64,000 nt of DNA from Phycisphaerales bacterium (lineage in GTDB: Bacteria > Planctomycetota > Phycisphaerae > Phycisphaerales > SM1A02), in NCBI GenBank assembly GCA_022446885.1, contig JAKVBU010000006.1, positions 62,001 to 126,000 on the forward strand, given 5' to 3'. The notes below the pieces were generated by a model. The model was given only the letters and a program-made list of their open reading frames with translations, did not search any database and was not told the origin of the DNA. Position numbers and translations under genes: made by a program. Numbering within the stretch: position 1 is the first letter of the stretch; each line of letters opens with the position of its first letter. Below, piece after piece: positions 8,439 through 17,828 of the stretch.

Positions 8439-9850
8439 ACGCCGACCAATTGCGGCTGGGATACTCGTTCGCCGGATCAATTCTGGTCAATACCCTCATC
8501 GTCGCGCCGGCGGCGGTCGTGGCGTTCACCGCTCAGCCATCGGCTGCAATCAGCCCTGATGCCTCCCACGACTTGGCACTTGAGTTGCCACCACCGGATG
8601 ACGAGATCGACTTGGGCATCGATGAGTCCGATGCCTCCACCCTCACGTGGGTCGGATACGAGGAGTACATGGAGCATGTTGCTCGGCAGGCCGAGTTTGA
8701 GCAGGCGCAGCTCCAGGCGGCCCAAGGAGAGAATGCGGCAGGCCAGCCCGAGGCGGCGCCACAATCGCAGCCGCAGCAAGAGCAAGCTCAACCAGTTCAG
8801 CCCCAGCCTGAACCTGTCCCTCCGACAGAGCCTGCCCCCACCACAACGCCCCAACCACCCTCGCCAGATGCGACAGACGAACCCGAACCCTCGCAAGACT
8901 CACCGCAGACACAAGGAACACCTGCAGAGGCGCCGCCCGATACCACGCCGCCAGCGTCAGTGGGTCTGCCCGTAGCAGCCGAGGCAACCAATGCAGGGTT
9001 TGAGCCTGATCAACCGGGTGTGCCCCAAGTCGGGCGTGAGACACCCGAGTCGGGCGAGCACCTGCCTTCTGAGACGCCCGAGCTTCAACCCGAGCCGGAT
9101 CCCGGTCAGGAGACAAGCGAGCCGACGCCGGTGCGACCAGTCGAGACGACGCGCCCCGCTGCGCAGCCGGCCCCAGAACATCCTGCCGAGCCAAGTCCCA
9201 CGGAGCCGAGCCCTGCCGAGCCAAGCCCAGTAGAGCCACGACCTGCAGAGCCTGAGCCAGTAGAGCCACGTCCCACCGAGCCACAGCCAACTGAGTCCAG
9301 CGAGGCGACACCACCTGCGCCCCAACCCACGACGCCATCTCCCACGCCCACCCAAGCAACATCCGAGCCTGACAAGACCAAGCCTCAGGGCGTCAAGGGC
9401 ATTGATGATGCGCCGCTGCGGCTTGACGGAAGCGATCGCGACGCAGATGCCACGTCGCTGGTCAAAGTGTCACGCCGCAACCTGAACTTGGGGCGGCCCG
9501 TCGCACGAGAGGGGCTCAAGCTGTTCCCTCGAAAGCCGGACTTCACCTCATTGCAGGTGGTCAGCTCCGGTGGCAAACGAGGCGTGCTGGCACGGCTGGT
9601 GTTCAAGTCCAGTGGCAGGCGTCGCTCCGGGCGACTGCTTCCCAGTGAGGCGTACATCGGTCGCGAGATTTTGAGCGGGCCGGACAAGGGCACCGTGCAG
9701 TGGTTCAATGACAGTCAGCGGTTTGATCGTCTGGAGCAGTCAATCCACACCGCGCTCTTCTCATGGACAGCAGAAGGCCGCAAGGTTGATGAGATCGAAG
9801 AGGGCAAGCCCGTAATCATCAATCTGGAACTGCAGATCGCCGTGCGATGA
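8435..9850 (+). CDS. Pro/Glu-rich TonB-like periplasmic protein
   Basis: 471 residues. The N-terminal hydrophobic anchor (LRLGYSFAGSILVNTLIVAP) resembles TonB/TolA. It is followed by an acidic DDEIDLG segment, a coiled-coil-like VARQAEFEQAQLQAAQ, and about 300 residues of low-complexity Pro/Glu/Gln/Thr. This includes degenerate EPSPxEP/EPRPxEP repeats typical of a spacer that crosses the periplasm. A globular 120-residue C-terminus (KLFPRKPDFTSL to LELQIAVR) is basic and does not obviously match TonB_C. GTG start coupled to exbD. TonB-like function is inferred from architecture and neighbour only. Confidence 0.6.
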   Translation: MNADQLRLGYSFAGSILVNTLIVAPAAVVAFTAQPSAAISPDASHDLALELPPPDDEIDLGIDESDASTLTWVGYEEYMEHVARQAEFEQAQLQAAQGENAAGQPEAAPQSQPQQEQAQPVQPQPEPVPPTEPAPTTTPQPPSPDATDEPEPSQDSPQTQGTPAEAPPDTTPPASVGLPVAAEATNAGFEPDQPGVPQVGRETPESGEHLPSETPELQPEPDPGQETSEPTPVRPVETTRPAAQPAPEHPAEPSPTEPSPAEPSPVEPRPAEPEPVEPRPTEPQPTESSEATPPAPQPTTPSPTPTQATSEPDKTKPQGVKGIDDAPLRLDGSDRDADATSLVKVSRRNLNLGRPVAREGLKLFPRKPDFTSLQVVSSGGKRGVLARLVFKSSGRRRSGRLLPSEAYIGREILSGPDKGTVQWFNDSQRFDRLEQSIHTALFSWTAEGRKVDEIEEGKPVIINLELQIAVR

Positions 9851-9857
9851 GGGTGGG

Positions 9858-10667
9858 TCAACCTCGGCCCTCACCATCGAACACATCACGCCAACCCTGC
9901 ACCCGGGCAGTGTCGGTCATCAGATATGAGAGCGGTGTGAGGGTCACGCACTTGTCGCGGAGTGTTCCGATGTCGCCTTCGCTGCGGGCGGTCTTGAAAG
10001 GCAGCCCATCGCCGTCGATCCAGTAGTACGTTTGCCCGCCCGGTGACGTACGCCTCTCGAACGACTCTTCCAGCGGCGCCCCGTCCATCTCAGCAACCCG
10101 AATTGGAGGCATCGGGGCGTCTTCTCGATCGGTCCGCGGCACATTGATGTTCACGACTTCATGAGCATTCAAAGGGCGAGCAGCAAGCATCCGATCGATG
10201 GCCTGCCGCGCGATCCAGGCGGCGCGGCCCATGCAGTTGCGACCGCCGGGGGTGAAGTCCATATGCAGACTTGTTGCGATCGACGGCACCCCAAGAAAGG
10301 CCGACTCGATCGCCGCTGCAACCGTGCCCGAGTACAGGATGTTGATACCGACATTCGCCCCGCTGTTGATGCCGCTCACTGTCAGATCAGGCTTGGTGCC
10401 CTCTCCGAATGTGTCTGGCCAGAGCCGCTGGATCGCCAACTTGACGCAGTCGGCGGGGCGGCCATCCACCGCCATGCCTTGAACACCGGGCCGAAACTCG
10501 ACTTGCTCGACCATGAGTGGTTCGGTGAAGGTGATGCCGTGCCCGGTTGCGCTCTGCACCGTTTTGGGCGCGACCGTGAAGATCTCACCCAGCCCATCCA
10601 GCGCCTCGTGCATGGCTGCCAGCCCCGGAGCCCGAATACCATCGTCATTTGTCAGCAGGATTCTCAT
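9858..10667 (-). CDS. surE: 5'/3'-nucleotidase SurE
   Basis: SurE dephosphorylates nucleoside 5'- and 3'-monophosphates (survival protein E). The N-terminus MRILLTNDDGIRAPGLAAM carries the metal-binding Asp8/Asp9. VSGINSGANVGINILYSGTVAAA is the family active-site loop, reading through to GVPSIATSLH. Length 269, normal for the family. I chose the internal ATG because GGAG lies just upstream and it forms ATGA with the preceding glycosyltransferase stop; the longer frame adds only 11 unlike residues. It converges with the TonB-like gene, with a 7-base gap. Confidence 0.93.
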   Translation of the reverse strand: MRILLTNDDGIRAPGLAAMHEALDGLGEIFTVAPKTVQSATGHGITFTEPLMVEQVEFRPGVQGMAVDGRPADCVKLAIQRLWPDTFGEGTKPDLTVSGINSGANVGINILYSGTVAAAIESAFLGVPSIATSLHMDFTPGGRNCMGRAAWIARQAIDRMLAARPLNAHEVVNINVPRTDREDAPMPPIRVAEMDGAPLEESFERRTSPGGQTYYWIDGDGLPFKTARSEGDIGTLRDKCVTLTPLSYLMTDTARVQGWRDVFDGEGRG

Positions 10668-11845
10668 CGCGGCTCCAGCACATACGCTCGGCCGCCCCAC
10701 TTCACCGGCTCACCCTTCAGCAACAAGCGGCGGGCACGGCGATGTGCGCGGGCGACTTCAAAGCACCCCATGGGAAAAAGCAGTGTGCACCAAAGTGGTT
10801 GCCTGGATCGTGAGTAGATCACGAACAAGACTGCCCATTGGACCAGCAAGGTGATGGCAGCCATGATCCAGAAGATCGCTGTTCCTGTCACAACTCCAAT
10901 GGTAAGTCCTGCAGCCATCAACACGGGCGGCGCTGCCCCCAGCACCTCTTGTCGAAGGGCTACCTGGCCCAGTCGATCGACGTTTCTGCCGCAGCTCTCA
11001 AGATAGATTCGCGTCCAGCCTCGGCGAAAGTCCGCCCAGTCTCCGTACATGGAGCATGAGAGCAAGCCGTCGGCGGACAGCACACGAACCCTACCCCCAG
11101 ATTGGTCCATGACCTTGGAGAACATGATGTCCTCGAGCAGGTCGTCTTTCACAGCACCATGGCCACCAATGGCTTCGTACCAGGAACGCTGAAACAACAT
11201 GCACTGGCCATTGGCAAAGGGGCGGTTTCGTTCATCGCGGTTGACGCGGTCTGGGGGGAAAGACTGCATCAGCACCATCATGGCGACAGGCTGGAACGCA
11301 CGCTCGAACCAAGCACTGCAATCCAGATCGGTCAGCAGAGAGAGCAACGCCGCATCGCGCCTGATGGCCTCGCCGAGAAGCGCCCGCACAAGCTTGGGGT
11401 CGGCGTTGGTATCGGCGTCCAGCATGAGCAGCCAGTCGCCCCGGGCGGAACTGACACCCTGCGAAGCTGCGTTGCACTTGCCGGCCCAAGTAGGTGGACA
11501 GGCATCAATACGAACGATCTTGAGCCGCTCGTCTTGTTCCGCCAGTTGCAACACGATTGCTTCCGACCCATCGATGCATCGATCCAGTGCAACGATCACT
11601 TCAAGTGCGGGCCAGTCCTGTGCAAGCACCGACTTCAAGCACCGCTCAAGAACACGCTCTTCATTGTGCGCGGGAATGACGACGGAAACGAGGGTCGTCT
11701 CATCGGGCGTCTCGTCCAGGCCCCGCAGCACCGACAGCCCTGTGCGCAGCATCCGAACAAGCCGGAAGACCACAACGATCCACCAAATCAGGATCAGCGA
11801 GAGGCCGGCGAACACGACCCAACCAAGAGCAACGAGGGCTGTCAT
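10664..11845 (-). CDS. Membrane-bound family 2 glycosyltransferase (HpnB/CrtQ-like layout)
   Basis: 393 residues. There is one N-terminal membrane helix, then a GT-A catalytic domain with VSVVIPAHNEERVLERCL, GKCNAAS, the metal-binding LLMLDADT, LLEDIMFSK and FRRGWTRIY in place of the usual QxxRW. Two or three C-terminal helices follow. This order (helix, GT2, helices) is shared by hopanoid-associated HpnB and carotenoid glycosyltransferases. Squalene-hopene cyclase is 8 kb away, so a lipid or hopanoid acceptor is possible but not shown. It leads a two-gene unit with surE. The ATG has TACAAT 9 bases upstream and no Shine-Dalgarno. Confidence 0.75.
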   Translation of the reverse strand: MTALVALGWVVFAGLSLILIWWIVVVFRLVRMLRTGLSVLRGLDETPDETTLVSVVIPAHNEERVLERCLKSVLAQDWPALEVIVALDRCIDGSEAIVLQLAEQDERLKIVRIDACPPTWAGKCNAASQGVSSARGDWLLMLDADTNADPKLVRALLGEAIRRDAALLSLLTDLDCSAWFERAFQPVAMMVLMQSFPPDRVNRDERNRPFANGQCMLFQRSWYEAIGGHGAVKDDLLEDIMFSKVMDQSGGRVRVLSADGLLSCSMYGDWADFRRGWTRIYLESCGRNVDRLGQVALRQEVLGAAPPVLMAAGLTIGVVTGTAIFWIMAAITLLVQWAVLFVIYSRSRQPLWCTLLFPMGCFEVARAHRRARRLLLKGEPVKWGGRAYVLEPR

Positions 11846-11854
11846 GGGTGTGCA

Positions 11855-11860
11855 ATTGTA
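11855..11860 (-). promoter_or_regulatory. -10-like box directly before the glycosyltransferase
   Basis: TACAAT on the minus strand, 9 bases before the ATG: the best match to consensus in the leaderless-type set. Confidence 0.5.
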
Positions 11861-11876
11861 GATGGGAGGCCCCAAC

Positions 11877-11882
11877 TACACT
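11877..11882 (+). promoter_or_regulatory. -10-like box directly before the NAD(P)HX epimerase gene
   Basis: TACACT with 6 bases to ATG 11889. It faces the divergent TACAAT box, so the two promoters would overlap. Confidence 0.45.
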
Positions 11883-11888
11883 CCGCAC

Positions 11889-12572
11889 ATGCTGGAACAA
11901 GGCGGCAAGGGCCTCGTATTCGATCGCGTGGGTATCCGCGAAGTTGACCGATTGACAATTGAGACCACCGACATCAATTCACTGGCCCTCATGGAGCATG
12001 CCGCCGAAGGGGTGGCCCGGGTGGCTGAGACGATGGGTGTTGATCGTGGGCCGGCCCTGATTGCCTGTGGGCCCGGGAACAACGGCGGCGACGGATGGGC
12101 GGCGGCTCGGCTGCTGCACGAAGCAGGATGTCAGGTGCAGGTCCTCGCTACTGCTCCGCCAAGAGCCAACTCCGACGCAGCCATCAACGCCGCGAAAGTG
12201 GCCGCCCTGCCCATCGAGGTGTTCGAAACCCCGGAGGAGGGCCTTGGCCCCTGCCTGATCATCGACGCCCTGCTGGGCACCGGCCTCACTTCGACGGTCC
12301 GCGCCTCAATGTTGGCATGCATCGACTGGATCAACGAGCAATCCTGTGGGGTCTTGAGTGTGGACCTGCCCTCGGGCATGGATGCCGACACAGGCAAGGG
12401 GCTGCCCCGCTGCGTACAGGCTGCCGCGACAGCGACCTTCGTCGGGGTCAAACTGGGCATGCTGCAAGAAGCGGGCAAGCAGGCCTCCGGTGATGTGCAC
12501 GTGATCGACATCGGCGTGCCCAAGGCCATCGCCCGAAGGCTGGCCCACAAGGAAAGCGAGCCACACGGCTAG
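11889..12572 (+). CDS. nnrE: NAD(P)H-hydrate epimerase (YjeF N-terminal domain)
   Basis: Repairs hydrated NAD(P)H by epimerising R-NAD(P)HX to the S form. 227 residues form a YjeF_N domain: REVDRLTIE, LALMEHAAEGVA, the nucleotide loop GPGNNGGDGWAAARLL (about 61-76), DALLGTGL and VDLPSGMDADTG. The ADP-dependent dehydratase (NnrD), fused in many bacteria, is absent, so it must be encoded elsewhere. An ATG at 11862 is also in frame but lies upstream of the -10-like box; I prefer 11889. The promoter region is shared with the divergent glycosyltransferase. Confidence 0.88.
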   Translation: MLEQGGKGLVFDRVGIREVDRLTIETTDINSLALMEHAAEGVARVAETMGVDRGPALIACGPGNNGGDGWAAARLLHEAGCQVQVLATAPPRANSDAAINAAKVAALPIEVFETPEEGLGPCLIIDALLGTGLTSTVRASMLACIDWINEQSCGVLSVDLPSGMDADTGKGLPRCVQAAATATFVGVKLGMLQEAGKQASGDVHVIDIGVPKAIARRLAHKESEPHG

Positions 12573-12590
12573 AATTTGCCCGACCGAACC

Positions 12591-14462
12591 ATGTACCAAC
12601 TCCTTCTCACCAATCGATATCTGGCCTCCCGACTTACGCCGCTGCTGGCGGTCGCCGCAGTTGCATTGTGCGTGGCATTGGTGATCGTGGTGGTTTCGGT
12701 GATGTCCGGCTTCCTGAACATGGTTCAGTCGAGTGGCCGAACATTGATGGGCGATGTCATCATTTCCTATCCGGTGCGAGGCATTCCGTACTACGACGAT
12801 CTGGTTGAACGACTCGAGGCCAATGAGATTGTCGCTGCTGCCACACCCGCGATTGAGACCTGGGGCCTGCTGCGGATGCCGTACCCGGAAGGTGACGCCA
12901 AAGAGAGTGTGAAGGTGCAGGTCTGGGGTATCGAGCCCGAGGGGTTCGCGCAAGTGACCAGCTACCTCGAGTCGCTGCAGTGGACAAAGCCGCCCAAAGA
13001 AGTCATTCGTCACCTGCTGCTGGACGTGATTGACTCGAATGCCAACACGCTGATTGCGGCACTTGATGGCCCCACAAGAGCCGCACTGCTTCAGCACACA
13101 GCCCCCGATTCGGTTGCGGGCATGAGCGCTGATGAGATTGAGACGCTTGCCGTGCAGTTGGACAATCCAGCTTGGGATGTGAGGCTGCGGATCGTCGCTC
13201 TGGAAGGGGTGGATGCCTTTCGTTCCACCGTGAATGACGCTGTCTGGGAGGCCGTTGTCGAGGTCGATCCCAGACTGGGCCCCGGCACACCCACTCTTGA
13301 AGCTGGCGCTACTTTGATGCGTGACGGGCGCGAAGGCATCGTCACGGGCCTGCACGTGTCCGATGCCAATCGCCGTGGCAGCGAAGGTCAGACAGTCATC
13401 GCTCGAGACGGCTACTGGTGGCTGCCCCGCTTTGACGTCACGCTCACCACCCTTCCCATTGACGCCCGTGGTGGCATTCTCGAACCCGAGAGCATTTCAC
13501 TGCCGGTCGCCAATGAATATGCAGCTGGGGTCTATCTGATCGATCAAACGCGAGTGTTCGTACCCATCGATCTCGTGCAGGACATCACGCATCTGGATGA
13601 GGCTCGCCTCGTGGACCCAGATGATCCGACCACCGTCATCGGCACACATCCGGCGAGAGCCACCATGGTGCTGGTGAGAGGCCAGGACGGGGTTCACCCC
13701 ACCCAACTCAGAGGCGTGGTGGACAGGATCTACGACGAATTCGCATCGGCCCACGGTGCTTCCTTCACGCCTCCGCCTCAGCGAGGGCTCTCACCGGGTC
13801 TGGGCATTCGCACATGGGAGGAGCAGAACGCGTCCTTCATCGCCCCGGTGCAGAAGGAACGGCAACTCATGCAGACGCTGTTCTCGATCATCTACGTGGT
13901 CTGCGGGGCGTTGATCGTGGCGATCTTCTGGGCGATTGTCTACGAGAAGACACGTGACATCGGCATTCTGCGAAGCATCGGAGCGCCTCGCTCGGGCATC
14001 GTGATGATCTTCCTGCTGTACGGGCTGGTCGTCAGTGTGCTGGGTTCTGTCGCGGGCGTGGGGCTCGGGTGGTTTGTCACGACGAATGTTGGCTCCATTC
14101 ACGATGGGCTGTCAGACCCGCCCCTTTGGCCGGCGTGGTTGTTGATCGGGGCCGGCGTCGCGCTGCTGGCGGGCGGGATCATCACAGGCAGACGACGCCG
14201 CATGTTGCCGTTGCTACTGGGCAGCTACGCCATGGTGGCATGCATCGCCGTGGCGGTCGGTGTCATTCTGCTGCGAGAGTCCGGGGGCATGACGATCTGG
14301 GACCCATCGGTGTACTACTTCGACGAGGTGCCAGATCAGGTGGATTGGCGAGAGGCCATCACGACGGCTATCGGGGCCGTCATCGCTTCGGTGATCGCCG
14401 CCTCTATTCCAGCGGCACGCGCTGCCGACATCGATCCGGTGAGGGCCCTGCGCTATGAGTGA
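12591..14462 (+). CDS. Lol-type ABC transporter permease (FtsX/MacB fold), enlarged
   Basis: Permease of an ABC system that, by family, extracts lipoproteins from the inner membrane (LolC/LolE). N-terminal LLLTNRYLASRLTPLLAV plus helix, then a large periplasmic domain, then an FtsX core (LMQTLFSIIYVVCGALIVAIF, DIGILRSIGAPRSGI) ending AARAADIDPVRALRYE. At 623 residues it is about 200 longer than LolC/E. The excess lies in the periplasmic domain (residues about 125-230) and between the last helices. ATG 12591 is preceded by TAGAAT (12570-12575) and no clear Shine-Dalgarno. It overlaps lolD by 8 bases. Only one permease gene is present, so it may be a homodimer. Confidence 0.8.
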   Translation: MYQLLLTNRYLASRLTPLLAVAAVALCVALVIVVVSVMSGFLNMVQSSGRTLMGDVIISYPVRGIPYYDDLVERLEANEIVAAATPAIETWGLLRMPYPEGDAKESVKVQVWGIEPEGFAQVTSYLESLQWTKPPKEVIRHLLLDVIDSNANTLIAALDGPTRAALLQHTAPDSVAGMSADEIETLAVQLDNPAWDVRLRIVALEGVDAFRSTVNDAVWEAVVEVDPRLGPGTPTLEAGATLMRDGREGIVTGLHVSDANRRGSEGQTVIARDGYWWLPRFDVTLTTLPIDARGGILEPESISLPVANEYAAGVYLIDQTRVFVPIDLVQDITHLDEARLVDPDDPTTVIGTHPARATMVLVRGQDGVHPTQLRGVVDRIYDEFASAHGASFTPPPQRGLSPGLGIRTWEEQNASFIAPVQKERQLMQTLFSIIYVVCGALIVAIFWAIVYEKTRDIGILRSIGAPRSGIVMIFLLYGLVVSVLGSVAGVGLGWFVTTNVGSIHDGLSDPPLWPAWLLIGAGVALLAGGIITGRRRRMLPLLLGSYAMVACIAVAVGVILLRESGGMTIWDPSVYYFDEVPDQVDWREAITTAIGAVIASVIAASIPAARAADIDPVRALRYE

Positions 14463-15189
14463 TCTGGTGCTTTCAGCGCGTGGGCTGGCCCGCACCTACC
14501 ACCTTGACCGGGTGGATGTGCCGGTACTCAAGGACTGCTCCCTTGATGTCGAAGACGGCGAGTGGGTGGCAATTCTGGGCGCAAGTGGATCGGGCAAGAG
14601 CACGTTGCTTCATCTGCTTGGGGCGTTGGATCGCCCCGACGCGGGCACTGTGCACATTGGTGGTATGGAGTTGTCGCGGGCGTCGCAGCGTCAACTGGAT
14701 CGGGTTCGAGCTGGCCAGGTCGGGTTCGTCTTTCAGTTCTATCACCTGCTGCCAGAATTGACGGTGCTGGAGAATTCCATGTTGCCGGCCCACATGCCCG
14801 GCGGTGTTGGGGCCTCGGAGGGCCGACGACGAGCGCTGGACCTGCTGGAGCGGTTCGCCTTGGGCGATCGGCTTGGACATCGCCCGCGAGAGCTCTCGGG
14901 AGGCGAGCGGCAGCGAACGGCCCTTGCTCGGGCCTTGGTGAACGCACCAAGGGTGCTTCTGGCCGATGAGCCCACCGGAAATCTGGATGCCACAACCGGG
15001 GCGGCGATTCTCGACGTCTTGAGCGATCTCCATCGAGACGGCCTGACCATGGTCACCGTGACCCACGATCAGACGATCGCCAGCCGGGCGGATCGTGTGC
15101 TGGAGCTCACCGGCGGGCGATTGCAGTTGGATGATGAGGCCGCCGAGGGGGCTGACTCGAAGGCAGTTGTCGAATCTCGCCGACCTTGA
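14455..15189 (+). CDS. lolD: Lol-type ABC transporter ATP-binding protein
   Basis: 244 residues of an ABC ATPase of the LolD/MacB group. Walker A GASGSGKST (about 42-50), Q-loop VFQFYHLLPELTVLEN (the LolD-type pattern), signature LSGGERQRTALARAL, Walker B VLLADEPTGNLD and switch His in VTHDQ. It overlaps the preceding permease gene, so the pair forms one transporter. The predicted role is outer-membrane lipoprotein sorting; export of another lipid or peptide cannot be excluded. Confidence 0.85.
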   Translation: MSDLVLSARGLARTYHLDRVDVPVLKDCSLDVEDGEWVAILGASGSGKSTLLHLLGALDRPDAGTVHIGGMELSRASQRQLDRVRAGQVGFVFQFYHLLPELTVLENSMLPAHMPGGVGASEGRRRALDLLERFALGDRLGHRPRELSGGERQRTALARALVNAPRVLLADEPTGNLDATTGAAILDVLSDLHRDGLTMVTVTHDQTIASRADRVLELTGGRLQLDDEAAEGADSKAVVESRRP

Positions 15190-15293
15190 GCCAGCCGGGC
15201 GAATAGACTGGAACGTTCCCACAATCATCCCGATAGACCATCTGGTCGATCGTGGGGTTCACGCCGACAATCGGCCGGAATTGGAGATCAGGC

Positions 15294-17825
15294 ATGTTCG
15301 AACGCCTAACGGACCGCGCACGTAAAGTCATGGCACTGGCCAATCAAGAGGCCCAGCGGTTCAACCATGAATACATCGGCACCGAGCACATTCTGCTGGG
15401 GTTGGTCAAGGAGGGGTCCGGTGTCGGCGCCAACGTGCTGAAGAACCTGGACATCGATCTGCGCAAAGTGCGGCTCGAAGTTGAGAAACTGGTCAAGTCC
15501 GGTCCGGAAATGGTGACCATGGGCAAACTTCCGCAGACGCCTCGGGCCAAGAAGGTGCTCGAGTACGCGATCGAGGAAGCTCGCAACCTGAATCACAATT
15601 ACGTGGGCACCGAGCACTTGCTGCTGGGCCTGCTGCGTGAGCAAGACGGCGTCGCCGCCCAAGTGCTGATGAACCTCGGCGTGAAGCTTGAGGAGGTTCG
15701 AGAAGAGGTGCTCAATCTGCTGGGCGCAGGCGTCGAGGGTGAGGAGATGGAAGAACTCGACGAGACAGTCGAGCAGGAATCCGCTCCTGGCCCTTCACCT
15801 CGTCGCGGCAAGAGCAAGACGCCGGCGTTGGACTCATTCGGGCGCGACCTGACTGAACTGGCCCGCAACAAAGACCTCGACCCAGTGATCGGCCGCATGG
15901 GAGAGATCGAACGGCTGGTTCAGATTCTCTGTCGCCGCACGAAGAACAACCCGGTGTTGTTGGGTGAAGCTGGCGTGGGCAAGACAGCCATCGTCGAAGG
16001 CCTCGCCCAGCGGATCGTAGACAAGGATGTGCCAGACCTGCTGCACGACCGTCGTGTCGTCGTGCTCGATCTAGCCATGATGGTGGCCGGCACCAAGTAT
16101 CGCGGGCAGTTCGAGGAACGAATCAAGGCGGTCATGAATGAGGTTCGTCGGGCCGGAAACGTGATCCTGTTCATTGACGAGCTGCACACGCTGGTGGGTG
16201 CTGGCGGTGCCGAGGGTGCCATCGACGCCTCCAACGTGCTCAAGCCTGCTCTGTCACGGGGTGAGATCCAGTGCATCGGCGCGACCACCTTCGACGAATA
16301 CCGCAAGTACATCGAGAAGGACTCGGCGCTGGAGCGGCGATTCCAGAGCGTCGCTGTTGAACCCCCCAGCGCAGCCCAGACGGTGGAGATCCTCAAGGGC
16401 CTTCGTGTGAAGTACGAAGAGCATCACCGAGTGAACATCACCGACGAAGCGTTGCAGGCGGCTGTGGAGATGTCCACTCGGTACATGCCCTCGCGTGTTC
16501 AGCCGGACAAGTCGCTTGATGTGATCGATGAGGCAGGAGCGCGGGTGCGCCTGTCGTCGATGACCAAGCCGCCAGATCTTGCTGAGATCGAGGACAAGAT
16601 CGAACTGCTGAATGTTGACAAAGAAGACGCCGTCAAGGGCGCCGACTACGAGAAGGCGGCCAGCCTTCGCGATCAGGCGGAGAAACTCAAAGACGAGAAG
16701 GACCGCATTCAGCGCGAGTGGCGAGATCGTATGGCTGAGACCGCTGGCACCGTAGATGAGGATGTCATCGCGGAGGTCGTGTCGAAGATCACTGGCGTGC
16801 CATTGACGCGGCTCGAGGAGACCGAGTCGGCCCGATTGCTGCAACTGGAGACTGAGCTGCACCGGACGGTCATCAGCCAGAAGGATGCCGTGACCCAGGT
16901 TGCACGGGCCATTCGAAAGGCACGCTCAGGCTTGAAGGACCCAAATCGGCCGATGGGTTGCTTCCTGTTTGTCGGGCCATCGGGCGTAGGCAAGACGCTG
17001 CTCGCCAAGGCACTGAGCGAGTTCATGTTCGGCGATGCCGACGCGCTGGTGTATCTGGACATGTCCGAGTACATGGAGAAGCACACCGTTTCTCGGCTGG
17101 TCGGAGCGCCTCCCGGATACGTCGGGTATGAAGAGGGTGGCCAGCTCACGGAGAAGATCCGCCGCCGCCCCTATTCAGTGGTGCTTCTGGACGAGGTCGA
17201 AAAGGCCCACCCGGACGTGTTCAACATGCTCCTTCAGATCATGGAGGAAGGGCGGCTCACCGACTCGTTCGGCCGCAAGGTCGATTTCAAGAACACGATC
17301 GTCATCATGACGTCGAACATCGGCGCGGACCTCATCAAGGGTGGTTCGAGTTTCGGGTTCGGCAAGCGTGAAGAGGTTCAGGACTACGAGAAGATTCGCA
17401 CTGCTCTGATGGGGCAAGTGGAGAAGTTCTTCCGGCCCGAGTTCATCAACCGCCTTGATGACACGATCGTGTTCCGCCCACTCACGAAGGATGACCTCTA
17501 CGGCATCATCGGCAATGAGCTGTACAAGGTGATCGAGCGACTGAAACTGCGAGGCCTTGACATGGAACTCGACGCGAAGGCCAAGGACTTCCTCATCGAG
17601 AAGGGATACAACCCGGACTTCGGTGCGCGTCCGCTTCGTCGAGCCATCAGCTCTCACATCGAGGATCCGCTGGCGGAAGCCCTGCTCAGCGGTGAGTACG
17701 AACCGGGCACGATGATTCACGTCTCGCACAAGGATGACGCGGAAAACCTCTTCTTCGAATCGTCGAAGATTCCAGAGGACTCGGCCGAGTCCGACGAGCC
17801 AGAAGAGGTCGAGAGCAGTTCCTGA
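15294..17825 (+). CDS. clpC: ATP-dependent Clp protease ATP-binding subunit ClpC
   Basis: 843-residue AAA+ unfoldase that feeds ClpP. It has two Clp_N repeats ([19 protein letters not shown] and [19 protein letters not shown]), the first AAA domain with [13 protein letters not shown] near 224, a UVR segment [16 protein letters not shown] near 455, and the second AAA domain with GPSGVGKT near 561. The ClpP-contact loop is not certain. The UVR segment and the absence of a long ClpB middle domain make it ClpC. An acidic tail, [10 protein letters not shown], ends the protein. The ATG has TTGGAG 9 bases upstream; the longer in-frame start is not needed. Confidence 0.93.
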   Translation: MFERLTDRARKVMALANQEAQRFNHEYIGTEHILLGLVKEGSGVGANVLKNLDIDLRKVRLEVEKLVKSGPEMVTMGKLPQTPRAKKVLEYAIEEARNLNHNYVGTEHLLLGLLREQDGVAAQVLMNLGVKLEEVREEVLNLLGAGVEGEEMEELDETVEQESAPGPSPRRGKSKTPALDSFGRDLTELARNKDLDPVIGRMGEIERLVQILCRRTKNNPVLLGEAGVGKTAIVEGLAQRIVDKDVPDLLHDRRVVVLDLAMMVAGTKYRGQFEERIKAVMNEVRRAGNVILFIDELHTLVGAGGAEGAIDASNVLKPALSRGEIQCIGATTFDEYRKYIEKDSALERRFQSVAVEPPSAAQTVEILKGLRVKYEEHHRVNITDEALQAAVEMSTRYMPSRVQPDKSLDVIDEAGARVRLSSMTKPPDLAEIEDKIELLNVDKEDAVKGADYEKAASLRDQAEKLKDEKDRIQREWRDRMAETAGTVDEDVIAEVVSKITGVPLTRLEETESARLLQLETELHRTVISQKDAVTQVARAIRKARSGLKDPNRPMGCFLFVGPSGVGKTLLAKALSEFMFGDADALVYLDMSEYMEKHTVSRLVGAPPGYVGYEEGGQLTEKIRRRPYSVVLLDEVEKAHPDVFNMLLQIMEEGRLTDSFGRKVDFKNTIVIMTSNIGADLIKGGSSFGFGKREEVQDYEKIRTALMGQVEKFFRPEFINRLDDTIVFRPLTKDDLYGIIGNELYKVIERLKLRGLDMELDAKAKDFLIEKGYNPDFGARPLRRAISSHIEDPLAEALLSGEYEPGTMIHVSHKDDAENLFFESSKIPEDSAESDEPEEVESSS

Positions 17826-17828
17826 CGG

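Noticed and set aside
8643-9362. Long antisense frames and direct-repeat appearance within the Pro/Glu-rich gene; possible CRISPR or tandem repeat
   Set aside because: The repetition follows degenerate EPxP codons with no fixed repeat-spacer period, so it is protein low complexity, not a DNA array.
12306-13355. A 349-codon minus-strand frame across the epimerase/permease junction
   Set aside because: It is composed of His/Asn/Gln/Cys-rich sequence with no motifs and opposes two recognised genes.
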